Below the pieces are notes generated by a model. It saw only the letters and a list, made by a program, of their open reading frames with translations. It made no database searches and had not been told where the DNA came from. From the NCBI GenBank assembly GCA_036555705.1, contig DATBKT010000106.1, positions 1 to 12,907 on the forward strand: a stretch of 12,907 bases of DNA. Direction: 5' to 3'. The translations under genes and the position numbers were made by a program. This document shows, piece by piece, positions 1 through 6,126 of this stretch. The stretch's first letter is position 1; every line of letters starts with the position of its first letter. The DNA comes from JARBAU01 sp029237525. Its GTDB lineage: Archaea > Thermoproteota > Nitrososphaeria > Nitrososphaerales > Nitrososphaeraceae.

Positions 1-639
1 AGCACCCGCTAACAAGGCACCAAATAATCCCAAGATCTTTAGAACAAGAAACACAATGCTGCTAATCTCTGGAGTTGTATTACCTGTTTGAACCATCGTA
101 GTCACTACAGAAAGAACTGCAATAGCCAGAATGTCATCCACAATCGCTGCACCTAGTATCAATCTTGCCTCACTAGACTGCATTTTTCCTAATTCTGTTA
201 GTACTTGTACTGAAATAGCAATACTAGTCGCAGTCAGAGCAGTAGCTACAAGCATTGATTCTAGAGCATGTATTCCGAATGCTGAAAAGACATAGTAACC
301 AACAAAGAATGGTATAACTACGCCTACAGAGCCAACAGTAAATGCAGCAGCTCCACCCCTTAGAAACTCCCTAGGAGTAATTTCTAAACCAGCAATAAAT
401 AGAATTACAATTGCTGATAGTTCACCAATCTCTCTAATAGTTTCATTCAAAATGACGATAGGCCTTCCATCAAATGATACAAAAGTCCCTAAAGCAAAAG
501 GGCCTACTACGATACCAGCCAGTAATTCACCTAATACAACAGGTAATTTTAAACGATGAAAGATTTCTGCAAAGACTTTAGCAGTAAATAACAGTATAGC
601 AAGGGAAATGACAACGTGAAGAAATATAGTTTCTACCAT
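1..639 (-). CDS. CPA2-family Na+/H+ (or K+/H+) antiporter, N-terminal part
   Basis: The gene reads from ATG at 639 leftwards off the window, giving 213 residues. It is a polytopic membrane protein that should exchange Na+ or K+ for protons. Seen: the early signature LPVVLGELLAGIVVGP (residues 32-47), the GLEI segment (84-87), TATS in the ALTATSIAISVQVL helix (134-147), and GAAIVDDILAI (163-173). In the CPA2 family (NapA, KefB/KefC, GerN) the Asp-Asp pair, here D168-D169, carries ion and proton. The full family core is about 380-400 residues, so roughly half is missing beyond the edge, including any TrkA-N domain that would suggest a Kef-type K+ system. The start is chosen because no earlier in-frame start exists and a TATA-like box lies about 50 bases upstream. 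Family assignment is secure; the transported ion is not decided. Confidence 0.93.
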   Translation of the reverse strand, partial: MVETIFLHVVISLAILLFTAKVFAEIFHRLKLPVVLGELLAGIVVGPFALGTFVSFDGRPIVILNETIREIGELSAIVILFIAGLEITPREFLRGGAAAFTVGSVGVVIPFFVGYYVFSAFGIHALESMLVATALTATSIAISVQVLTELGKMQSSEARLILGAAIVDDILAIAVLSVVTTMVQTGNTTPEISSIVFLVLKILGLFGALLAGA

Positions 640-684
640 GCCAATTATCGTCCATAGTTTTGTTCCTTGTAGTTAGGTAAATGT

Positions 685-694
685 CATATATTTA
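685..694 (-). promoter_or_regulatory. TATA-like box for the CPA2 antiporter
   Basis: On the minus strand this reads TAAATATATG, an archaeal TATA-like element. It lies 46 bases before the ATG at 639, which would place transcription start near 660-665 and leave a leader of about 25 bases. It abuts the last codons of the dehydrogenase relic. Called from sequence and spacing alone. Confidence 0.4.
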
Positions 695-880
695 TTATTG
701 GACTTGGCGTTCATGCACTGTGCAACCAGCCAGCCACCTAAACCAGAGATGACTAGATAGATAATTACTCTCCAGTGCAATCTTTACAAGCGTTCTGCCA
801 ATGCTTTCTCCTTTAAACAAGATAACGAAAGCATTGGATGCATTTTCGATTTCTTGGAAAATGATTTCTTTCCATTTTAT
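695..880 (-). pseudogene. Relic of a zinc-dependent (medium-chain) alcohol dehydrogenase C-terminus
   Basis: The minus strand is open for 61 codons from a stop just above 880 to the stop at 695-697, with no start codon. Residues 10-34 contain EIENASNAFVILFKGESIG followed by RTLVKI. This matches the usual end of medium-chain zinc alcohol dehydrogenases and quinone reductases, where a helix of the type INEAFxxLxxGxxxGR is followed by a short strand and the stop. Here the frame runs about 27 residues past that normal end, so the original stop seems lost. All of the N-terminal zinc-binding and most of the Rossmann part are absent. It is a fossil about 30 codons long, not a working gene. An 11-base inverted repeat (arms 798-808 and 827-837) lies inside it. 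Identification rests on one motif plus position at the C-terminus. Confidence 0.55.
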
Positions 881-914
881 TTAGCCTTCATTGATTCATT
901 TCTAGTATACAATC

Positions 915-1194
915 ATGGTTAGGCACGGTGATTCTTTTGCAAAGGTATCTGACAAGGGCGATAAATTAGTTGTCGTACTTTCTGACATTGATGACATCAT
1001 AGCTTACCGACAGTCATAGTCGTGCCCAAAGATTTTCATAATCAATTCGATAAGATGTTGGGCAAACCAACCATATTCCATTGGCTTACTTAGCAGACGG
1101 AATTGTCGTAAGATGCAACAAATGTAATTTGCAATATTGTCGTTCAACAGACATACGATGTCCTGAATGTGGTGAAGAAATGAAGATAGATTGA
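915..1194 (+). pseudogene. Small zinc-ribbon protein gene broken by two frameshifts
   Basis: Three coding-like pieces in different frames follow each other. 915-1019 starts with ATG and gives MVRHGDSFAKVSDKGDK through AYRQS, then a stop. From about 1013 a second frame continues with VIVVPKDFHNQF through FHWLT to a stop near 1090. From about 1087 the third frame reads YLADGIVVRCNKC and then CRSTDIRCPECGEEMKID to the stop at 1192-1194. The last part has CxxC at 1114-1125, a further Cys at 1138, and CPEC at 1159-1170, the pattern of a zinc ribbon. Joined, the pieces give about 90 residues with one shift near 1010-1016 and another near 1087-1092. A rubredoxin-like or nucleic-acid-binding zinc ribbon is possible. 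The precise family is not recognised. Sequencing error at two sites in 280 bases seems less likely than decay, given the neighbouring relics. Confidence 0.55.
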
Positions 1195-1236
1195 ACTCCC
1201 AGAAGACGTGAGCTTTAATTTATTTTCCATCAAACT

Positions 1237-1318
1237 TGACATTTTTGCATGTGCAGGGTTACCGAACAGTTAGTTTATCCCTCGAAATAAATGTCAATAC
1301 ATTATGACATTCTTGCAT
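1237..1318. repeat. Imperfect 14-base direct repeat plus 7-base inverted repeat
   Basis: TGACATTTTTGCAT at 1237-1250 recurs as TGACATTCTTGCAT at 1305-1318 (13 of 14 bases identical). The second copy also forms a perfect inverted repeat with 1290-1296 (AATGTCA with TGACATT at 1305-1311). The elements lie between the zinc-ribbon relic and the truncated antiporter. They could be old regulator sites or a duplication scar; no function can be shown. Confidence 0.4.
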
Positions 1319-1334
1319 TCCCATCTTTGAATAA

Positions 1335-2063
1335 AAGATAATTCAGGTTCGAAAAATAAGAGTATTCTTTAGACAACTTATTATTGAATCAGAACATTTT
1401 GTTATTATATTTTTTGGAGGAGCAGCAGTTGGACTCGCTATAGCCATAACAACCAACAAAATGCATTCCTTAATGAACGATCCTTTCTCTGAAACTGCGT
1501 TAACAATTGCTACCGTGTTTGGTTCGGTCGTACTCGCAAATTCTCTTGGAGTATCAGGATTAGTAGCAGTTGCAGTAGCAGGATTATATTTCGGAAATAT
1601 TACTGTAAAGCGGGAGGCATACATGAGCCTCAAAGTTCGTACTACAGTATTCAATTTCTGGGAGATTATTGCATTTCTTGCTAATTCGCTGGCATTTCTT
1701 TATTTGGGTGTCAGCATGAATATTGTAAACATTGGTCAAAATGTTGGGCTAATAGTATTAGTATTCAGTTTTGTCTTCTTAGCAAGAATAATTTCTACGT
1801 ATCCTATTTTATCTCTAATAAATACATTTACACGAGAAAAAATTCCTAAAGCATGGAGACATATTGTAGTACTTGGGGGAATGAGAGGAGCTTTATCAGT
1901 GGCGCTCGTTGCATCGTTGCCAATTGAATTTGTAAGCAATAATAATTCAAAAGACGTTATCGCAACATTAACTTTCGGAGTGGTTCTCTTTTCGTTGATC
2001 ATACAATATGTCGCCATTACAAAATATGTCAAGAAAGTATTTCCAAATGAGCAGAACTATTGA
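1335..2063 (+). pseudogene. 5'-truncated CPA1/NhaP-type Na+/H+ antiporter
   Basis: The frame is open from 1335 (preceded by a stop at 1332-1334) to TGA at 2061-2063, 242 codons; the first ATG is at 1461. The protein is hydrophobic throughout. DPFSETALTIATVFGS, then LGVSGLVAVAVAGLYFGN, and later GGMRGALSVALVASLP match the C-terminal half of NhaP/CPA1 exchangers, where the last segment is usually GGLRGALSLALALSLP. Intact CPA1 proteins are about 400 residues or more. The N-terminal half, which holds the SATDPVA and ND ion-binding helices, is missing, and 1195-1334 does not encode it. The remainder has kept a clean frame, so the truncation may be fairly recent. It cannot be a working exchanger by itself. 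If transcribed, translation could begin at 1461 and give 200 residues. Confidence 0.82.
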
Positions 2064-2770
2064 GAACAAGCTTGCTCTATAAATGGACTAATTAGATTCC
2101 AGTTCTACATAAATCTCCTAAAATTTCCTAAAATCGACTGACTGTAGCAAATCTTATGTCATTTGGCAAATTCATATAGGGTGATAACGATGATCTAGAT
2201 TCTGTCCATATTATATCTACCAAAAAAATTGGGACGGCATGTTTTACTGCCTACGTGAATCTGCATTCCAATTATGTTAGTGCTAGGAGATCAAACCAGC
2301 TAGGCTAAATTAATTTCTTAAGAGCAGTTCAATTTTTCGTCATTTGATTCTATTGTACTCGTGACACCCATCAAAACTACGTATTTATAACAATGGTTCA
2401 ACAATAGGGAATTACTGTGTTACAGAAAAATAAATTGAGATGTGTTGTCGATCAACCTTTTGAAGAAGATAAGTATCTGGTTTGAAATCCTAGATGAGCG
2501 CGATGTCATCTTTTTATTAACTAAACATTCAAGGATTAATTATTGAATCTGATATTCTATAACATAAAAATTCAAATGATTCAGGGTGATGACATACAAA
2601 GAGATAATATTCATAGTATGTTAGGGGCTTTGCGCACAGTAAAGTATCGATGAATCAATAAACATGGATGATTAGGACGCATAATTCGGACTGATTTCAC
2701 CAAAATATTTTGATCTATTATGTACAAAATGTAGTCTAGTTAATCTACCTCAATTTGGATTCATTAAATT
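2064..2770. other. Gene-poor gap with fragmentary coding-like frames
   Basis: No intact gene was found in these 707 bases. Three short plus-strand stretches look coding-like. 2156-2308 begins MSFGKFI, meets TAG at 2177-2179, then stays open for 42 codons to TAA. 2393-2546 begins MVQQ, meets TAG at 2405-2407, continues through VVDQPFEEDKY, and after a one-base shift near 2480 reads FEILDERDVIFLLTKH to TGA at 2544-2546. 2576-2653 is a 25-residue ORF starting MIQGDDIQRDN. None resembles a family known to me. They may be relics of small genes. Chance open frames cannot be excluded in AT-rich DNA. Confidence 0.3.
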
Positions 2771-2926
2771 ATGGGTCTAGTAGGCCGCTTTGAATTGAAA
2801 ATTCAAACTCGACTGCATATCTATAGGAATGGACTCTTTCCTAAAGACAAAAGGAGTCGCGTTAATTGTGACAATGAAGGTAATTTGTTCCAGGCTCTCT
2901 CGAGTGGAGTTATACAACGAGCATGA
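2771..2926 (+). CDS. Hypothetical 51-residue protein, first of an overlapping pair
   Basis: ATG at 2771 opens 51 codons ending at TGA 2924-2926. The protein starts MGLVGRFELKIQTRLHIYRN and ends with ALSSGVIQRA. It is basic in the middle (PKDKRSR, residues 24-30) and has one Cys. No domain is recognised. Support for it being real is its stop overlapping the start of the next gene in the sequence ATGA, the classic junction of translationally coupled genes, together with a natural amino-acid composition. The opposite strand also has an open stretch here without a good start. It falls below the length limit of common gene finders. Confidence 0.5.
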   Translation: MGLVGRFELKIQTRLHIYRNGLFPKDKRSRVNCDNEGNLFQALSSGVIQRA

Positions 2927-3234
2927 CACTCAAAGCAATTTCATCAGAAGTCCATTACAAAAACAGTGTTGATGCATTGCACCAGCTTATGTCATCAAGT
3001 CCCCAGAATGAAAAAGGCGTATTGATCCCCTACGAAACTGGTAAGTGTTGCTGCACCATAATTGCTAGCCCTAATGGAATATTTTTCACAAAGGATGGGA
3101 TTGAATATTACTTTGTAGAAATATCTTGTGTTGGCAATATTCAGTATAAAATACAGGCCTTCGGGGAAGAGGCGATACAATTGTACAAGGAAGTCCAAAA
3201 ATTCAGGTGCTCAAACCAAACTGAAGATACTTGA
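2923..3234 (+). CDS. Hypothetical 103-residue protein
   Basis: ATG at 2923 overlaps the stop of the preceding small gene (ATGA) and the frame ends with TGA at 3232-3234. Residues 1-25 look helical. Residues 32-85 contain alternating hydrophobic stretches such as GVLIPYETG, CCCTIIASPNGIFFT and GIEYYFVEISCVGNIQYKI, which suggest a small beta-rich fold. The end (EEAIQLYKEVQKF) looks like a helix. Three consecutive Cys occur at about 42-44, with no clear metal-binding spacing. No family is recognised. Composition and base choice at third positions look coding, better than the 67-codon antisense frame at 2995-3198, which is treated as its shadow. No Shine-Dalgarno sequence is obvious, so coupling to the upstream ORF is plausible. 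Confidence 0.62.
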   Translation: MTLKAISSEVHYKNSVDALHQLMSSSPQNEKGVLIPYETGKCCCTIIASPNGIFFTKDGIEYYFVEISCVGNIQYKIQAFGEEAIQLYKEVQKFRCSNQTEDT

Positions 3235-3288
3235 CGAGCCGCACAATCAAATGAAATGGACCATATTTTAGGAGCACTTTTAAATTAA

Positions 3289-3483
3289 GACTCGAAGGTC
3301 AGATATTACGATAACAATCGATTAGTCTTCTTGCGTTGTTACTCCCTAGCAGTCGTTTTTATGGTGAATGCCGTCTAAACCAGGTCATCATTTGATGCAA
3401 CTGAAGCAGATCTATTACTCTGCCAGACGATAATTGACCAATCTCTTGCGACGAAAATTGTACAAAAGGTGATTGTATCATAA
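3289..3483 (+). pseudogene. Possible relic frame with one internal stop
   Basis: One frame runs from 3289 to TAA at 3481-3483 with a single internal TAA at 3376-3378. Before the stop it reads YYDNNRLVFLRCYSLAVVFM; after it, SSFDATEADLLLCQTIIDQS then LATKIVQKVIVS. The second half resembles a soluble helical protein. No family is recognised. The tail overlaps, in another frame, the upstream extension of the next ORF, so at most one of the two readings is correct there. Confidence 0.25.
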
Positions 3484-3506
3484 TTTGCCATGATAAATCA
3501 TGTTAT

Positions 3507-3773
3507 TTGTATACAAATATACGATCTTGTCAAGTAGAATTAATCCAGGTCATTGTTGACTTTGTAAATGTGAAAGGAGGATTATATACTCGAGCTATGC
3601 GAGCTCGTTCCGTCATATTAGTCGCCATTTCCAATGTGATGACTTATGCCAGTTTAGCTGCCCCTATTCATGCCGCGTGGGGTGTCGATGTTTATAAATT
3701 CCATGATGAGTGTCAATCACTGTTTTCAAGTAGTATTAAGGAGAACAATGGGAAAATTAGAGGCATGATTTGA
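3507..3773 (+). CDS. Hypothetical 88-residue protein, start uncertain
   Basis: The frame as given starts at TTG 3507 and ends with TGA at 3771-3773. It is open upstream to 3438 without an ATG, and that extension is Cys-rich (C-x3-C-x4-C-x3-C-x4-C, about residues 4-20 of the extension). The middle contains a hydrophobic segment (SVILVAISNVMTYASLAAPI), possibly a membrane helix or signal-like segment, followed by a soluble tail with HDEC. No family is recognised. It may be a real small gene, or the surviving part of a larger gene. The internal ATG at 3597, just before RARSVIL, is another possible start. Confidence 0.35.
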   Translation: MYTNIRSCQVELIQVIVDFVNVKGGLYTRAMRARSVILVAISNVMTYASLAAPIHAAWGVDVYKFHDECQSLFSSSIKENNGKIRGMI

Positions 3774-4565
3774 TAAGGGAATTTATTGTTTCTAAGAATC
3801 TAGTGTTCACATCAAGACTCGATAATCGAACATTAGAATAGGCAATATGAATATTAACAATATGTTTCTCTTATAAATCAGAAAATAAACACTAAACTGC
3901 CAAATATGAGATTCTTATCATATAGCAACAATTCACAATTCTTTGCAATGCCTTATTCACTCAGAACCTTATAGATAATGTCTCAATGGCTTTGTTGCGA
4001 CCAAGCCAGATGAATCCCTTGTAGATAGACAATGGATATCATTGTGAAAAACTCCAGTGTGATAATAACTGTACGGACCTAAATCTTTTGGTAGACTATT
4101 GAAGATATAGAGGCGTGGTTGCTGCTTAAGTCTGATATGGCATTGATGCTCTTTTTTTACAATATGAAACACCAGTTTATCTGGTTCAGGCTGTTATTCA
4201 CAAAATGTTCATTATCTTTCAATTGTACTTTTCTGATATTCGACGTAGAGGACAACCATATTTCAATAGCTTGCAAGTTTTATGTAACCACAGTTGTCTT
4301 ATTTGTACAGGACATATTCAGAGAGTGAATACTTATCCCAAATCCGATAAATATTCCGCAAAAACTAAATTAGTTCGAGATAAAATTTATGTTATGCTTA
4401 AAATGCTGTGCCAAGGCGCATCACTTATCTAATACATACCGATCATACGTTATGTAGTGACTAATGATTCATTTGTGTGGGTAGTAGCAAAATATACAGA
4501 TTATGAACTAATTTGGGGTTAACCAAATGGAGTGCTTCTTTATGTTGTTCCGTAAAGTTTCTACC
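3774..4565. other. Ambiguous gap with competing relic frames on both strands
   Basis: These 792 bases have no convincing intact gene. On the minus strand 3969-4193 is open for 74 codons (GTG at 4172 is the only start) and reads in part FNSLPKDLGPYSYYHTGVFH. On the plus strand one frame runs from 4205 to TAA at 4520-4522 with a single TAA at 4430-4432; it contains HSCLICTGH and, after the stop, RYVVTNDSFVWVVAKY. A second plus frame (about 4094-4328) is also open. None resembles a known family, and they overlap, so they cannot all be genes. Decayed genes are the likeliest content. Confidence 0.3.
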
Positions 4566-4634
4566 ATGAAAGATCAAGTATGTTATTCTAGCGATTTATT
4601 TGGAGTACTTGATCTGGAGGAATGCAAGGAGTGA
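4566..4634 (+). CDS. 22-codon micro-ORF overlapping the zinc-finger gene start
   Basis: ATG at 4566 opens MKDQVCYSSDLFGVLDLEE and ends CKE with TGA at 4632-4634, overlapping the ATG at 4622 in another frame. It could be a small leader peptide, or the 5' remains of an earlier gene. Nothing beyond the open frame and position supports it. Confidence 0.2.
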   Translation: MKDQVCYSSDLFGVLDLEECKE

Positions 4635-4804
4635 GGATCTATCGGGATGATTTCAAAATGAACACTAACGCTAAGTGTGACTATTGTGGCAATAAAACAG
4701 GGACATTTATGACGTGTAGTTTTTGTGCTAAAACTTGGTGCGCCCCTAGCCAGTGGTGTTATAATGGCCATTTTATAGAGTGCCCTGGAATAGAGGTAGA
4801 ATAA
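4622..4804 (+). CDS. Small Cys/His zinc-finger protein (AN1/HIT-like spacing)
   Basis: This 60-residue protein carries C19, C22, C32, C35, C40, C46, H50 and C54, that is C-x2-C-x9-C-x2-C-x4-C-x5-C-x3-H-x3-C, enough ligands for two zinc ions. The arrangement recalls AN1-type and HIT-type fingers, which are cross-braced two-zinc modules; the classic AN1 His pair is not fully present. Such tiny zinc proteins are common in archaea and mostly uncharacterised; they are thought to bind nucleic acid or protein partners. The ATG at 4658 (MNTNAKCDYCG) is at least as good a start, because everything before it lacks features and the fold begins at C19. The 78-codon frame on the other strand is a shadow. 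The upstream micro-ORF overlaps its first codons. Confidence 0.72.
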   Translation: MQGVRIYRDDFKMNTNAKCDYCGNKTGTFMTCSFCAKTWCAPSQWCYNGHFIECPGIEVE

Positions 4805-4829
4805 CATCGACACTTTCAAATTGATGTGA

Positions 4830-5321
4830 ATGATAAAGTGTGCACTTCATTCTGAAATCGAAATATTCCGAGTGCTACAACTACAAATAGATATTAATAA
4901 AACACTCGAAAGATCCCTTGAGCTTGATTTCGGGTTCAAGATCGTTCTCATAGGCGAATCTGCAACGGCCGGTTGCAAATCTTCAATAGTGAGAATTTAG
5001 TACGCAGAAACATATTTTTTCACTGCCTTGTTTTGATCTGTTCAAATAGACTTTGCATTTTTGCAGTGAATATGAAACAGCAATCGTGTGATATATTCGA
5101 TACACTAACAGATTTACTGCTCAAGTCATCACGAAGTTACAAACTTCGAATTCAAATTAGCAACAAGTTTGATTTAGCTGACTTTAATATAATAAAAAAG
5201 CCATTAGATTAATCGCAATAGATGCAAACTGAAGTGCACTTTTAAAACCGATAAAGTCTATAACCAACTATCAATAAAGGTGCAGATTTCCCAGTTACTT
5301 CCATTTAATGCTATGTTGTGA
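4830..5321 (+). pseudogene. Decayed Ras/Rab-like small GTPase gene
   Basis: Read across two frames, the boxes of a small GTPase appear in order. The frame opened by ATG 4830 gives LDFGFKIVLIGESATAGC then KSSIVRI and a stop at 4998-5000; compare the Rab P-loop KIVLIGESAVGKSSIV (4953-4985). Two residues too many interrupt GxxxxGKS. The same frame beyond the stop gives ALF, stop, SVQIDFAF (5037-5060), like the switch-I box TIGVDF. The frame starting 4973 gives IFDTLTDLLLK (5093-5125), either the G3 DTAG region or helix 3, and ISNKFDLAD (G4 NKxD at 5162-5173). Back in the first frame, CTFKT (5235-5249) sits where G5 TSAKT belongs, followed by a helix ending in QLL; TGA is at 5319-5321. About 30-40 residues between G3 and G4 seem deleted. 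Ras-like GTPases are known in several archaeal groups. This copy has lost its catalytic integrity. Confidence 0.72.
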
Positions 5322-5353
5322 TTGTTAAATCACACTCGAGTTCACCGCTAGAT

Positions 5354-6082
5354 TTATATTCTTTTTCTCTTAGTCGTTTTAGACTTTTTCGCAGTTTTTG
5401 TCTTTTGTATCCGCTTAGTTTTTGACTTATTAGGTTTTATATCCCTAACTGGCATTTTTTGAAGCTTGAATTTAATCTGCTTATCAATTTTTTTCATAAT
5501 TTCGGATGACAAGTTCTTTGTCTGTTTTTCCATTTGTTGTAATTGTTTTTGTATTTGTTTAACTTGGACTTGAATCTGTTTGGTCGATTGAATCTGTTTT
5601 TCGCTTGAGTGAATATGCTTTTCAATGGGGTGAATCGATGAGATGACTCTGTCGAGCTTCTGCTCGTTTATCTTTATCCGCTCTGCAATATGATTTCGAA
5701 GTTCCTCGATGGCCTTTTCCTGAACCTTTGAGATTTCCAGCGTCTCAAGGTTTTTATCCACCGAAGAGTCAATTAATTTCCGTGTCTTCCTTTTACCCCT
5801 TTTTCTGTTTTTTGCAGGAGGGGGTTCCATCTTGGATTTATCTTCGATCAAACCATCATTATCTATCCTAACTTCATCTATGCTCTCTTCTACAGGTAGG
5901 TTTTCAGAATCAATCGGCTTATCCACATCTTCATTCTCTGCGTCTTCAGATATTATCTCGAAGCTTTCTTGCGTTTGTGGACTCTCAACTACTTCCTCAA
6001 TGATTGTAACGTCTTCACCTGAATTGGAATCGGAGTTTTCATTATTTGCACCTTCAATTATGAATTCATTCTCATCTGACAT
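5354..6082 (-). CDS. Charge-partitioned coiled-coil protein with Lys/Arg-rich tail
   Basis: The 242-residue protein has four parts. Residues 1-87 are very acidic (many Asp/Glu, almost no Lys until 55) and likely disordered. Residues 91-103 are a basic patch (KNRKRGKRKTRK). Residues about 111-208 form a long helix; from 152 the stretch falls into seven-residue units (PIEKHIH, SSEKQIQ, STKQIQV, QVKQIQK, QLQQMEK), typical of a coiled coil. Residues 212-242 are a Lys/Arg/Thr-rich tail (KTAKKSKTTKRKRI at the end), like histone H1-type or other nucleic-acid-compacting tails. There is no signal peptide or membrane helix. DNA or RNA binding by the tail and self-association by the stalk are inferences. 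A TATA-like box about 40 bases upstream supports the ATG at 6082. It is separated from its neighbours and probably transcribed alone. The antisense Ser-rich frame at 5832-6125 is a shadow. Confidence 0.85.
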   Translation of the reverse strand: MSDENEFIIEGANNENSDSNSGEDVTIIEEVVESPQTQESFEIISEDAENEDVDKPIDSENLPVEESIDEVRIDNDGLIEDKSKMEPPPAKNRKRGKRKTRKLIDSSVDKNLETLEISKVQEKAIEELRNHIAERIKINEQKLDRVISSIHPIEKHIHSSEKQIQSTKQIQVQVKQIQKQLQQMEKQTKNLSSEIMKKIDKQIKFKLQKMPVRDIKPNKSKTKRIQKTKTAKKSKTTKRKRI

Positions 6083-6114
6083 GTTAATTATTATATTTGT
6101 AGATAGAATGCTTC

Positions 6115-6126
6115 CGATATATTAGT
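6115..6126 (-). promoter_or_regulatory. TATA-like box for the coiled-coil gene
   Basis: On the minus strand this reads ACTAATATATCG, about 35-45 bases before the ATG at 6082. That spacing predicts a short leader of about 10-15 bases, usual for these archaea. Confidence 0.4.

Noticed and set aside
798..837. Perfect 11-base inverted repeat (CCAATGCTTTC with GAAAGCATTGG) that could be an RNA switch or operator.
   Set aside because: It lies inside the dehydrogenase relic, where both arms are accounted for by former coding sequence, and it is far from either start codon.
1343..2032. Minus-strand frames of about 100 codons opposite the NhaP relic.
   Set aside because: Shadows of a hydrophobic gene; the plus strand shows clear family motifs.
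2177..2407. In-frame TAG codons suggested amber readthrough or pyrrolysine use.
   Set aside because: No pyl genes are visible, the lineage is not known to use pyrrolysine, other stop codons also break relic frames here, and decay explains the pattern.
3774..4565. Possible transposase remains, given the hydrophobic and His-rich broken frames.
   Set aside because: No DDE or HUH motif, no terminal inverted repeats and no target duplication were seen.
4583..4819. 78-codon minus frame opposite the zinc-finger gene.
   Set aside because: The plus-strand Cys/His pattern is convincing; the minus frame shows no features.
5832..6125. Ser-rich 97-codon plus-strand frame.
   Set aside because: It is the antisense of the acidic head of the coiled-coil gene; the Ser/Ile-rich composition is an artefact of Asp/Glu codons.
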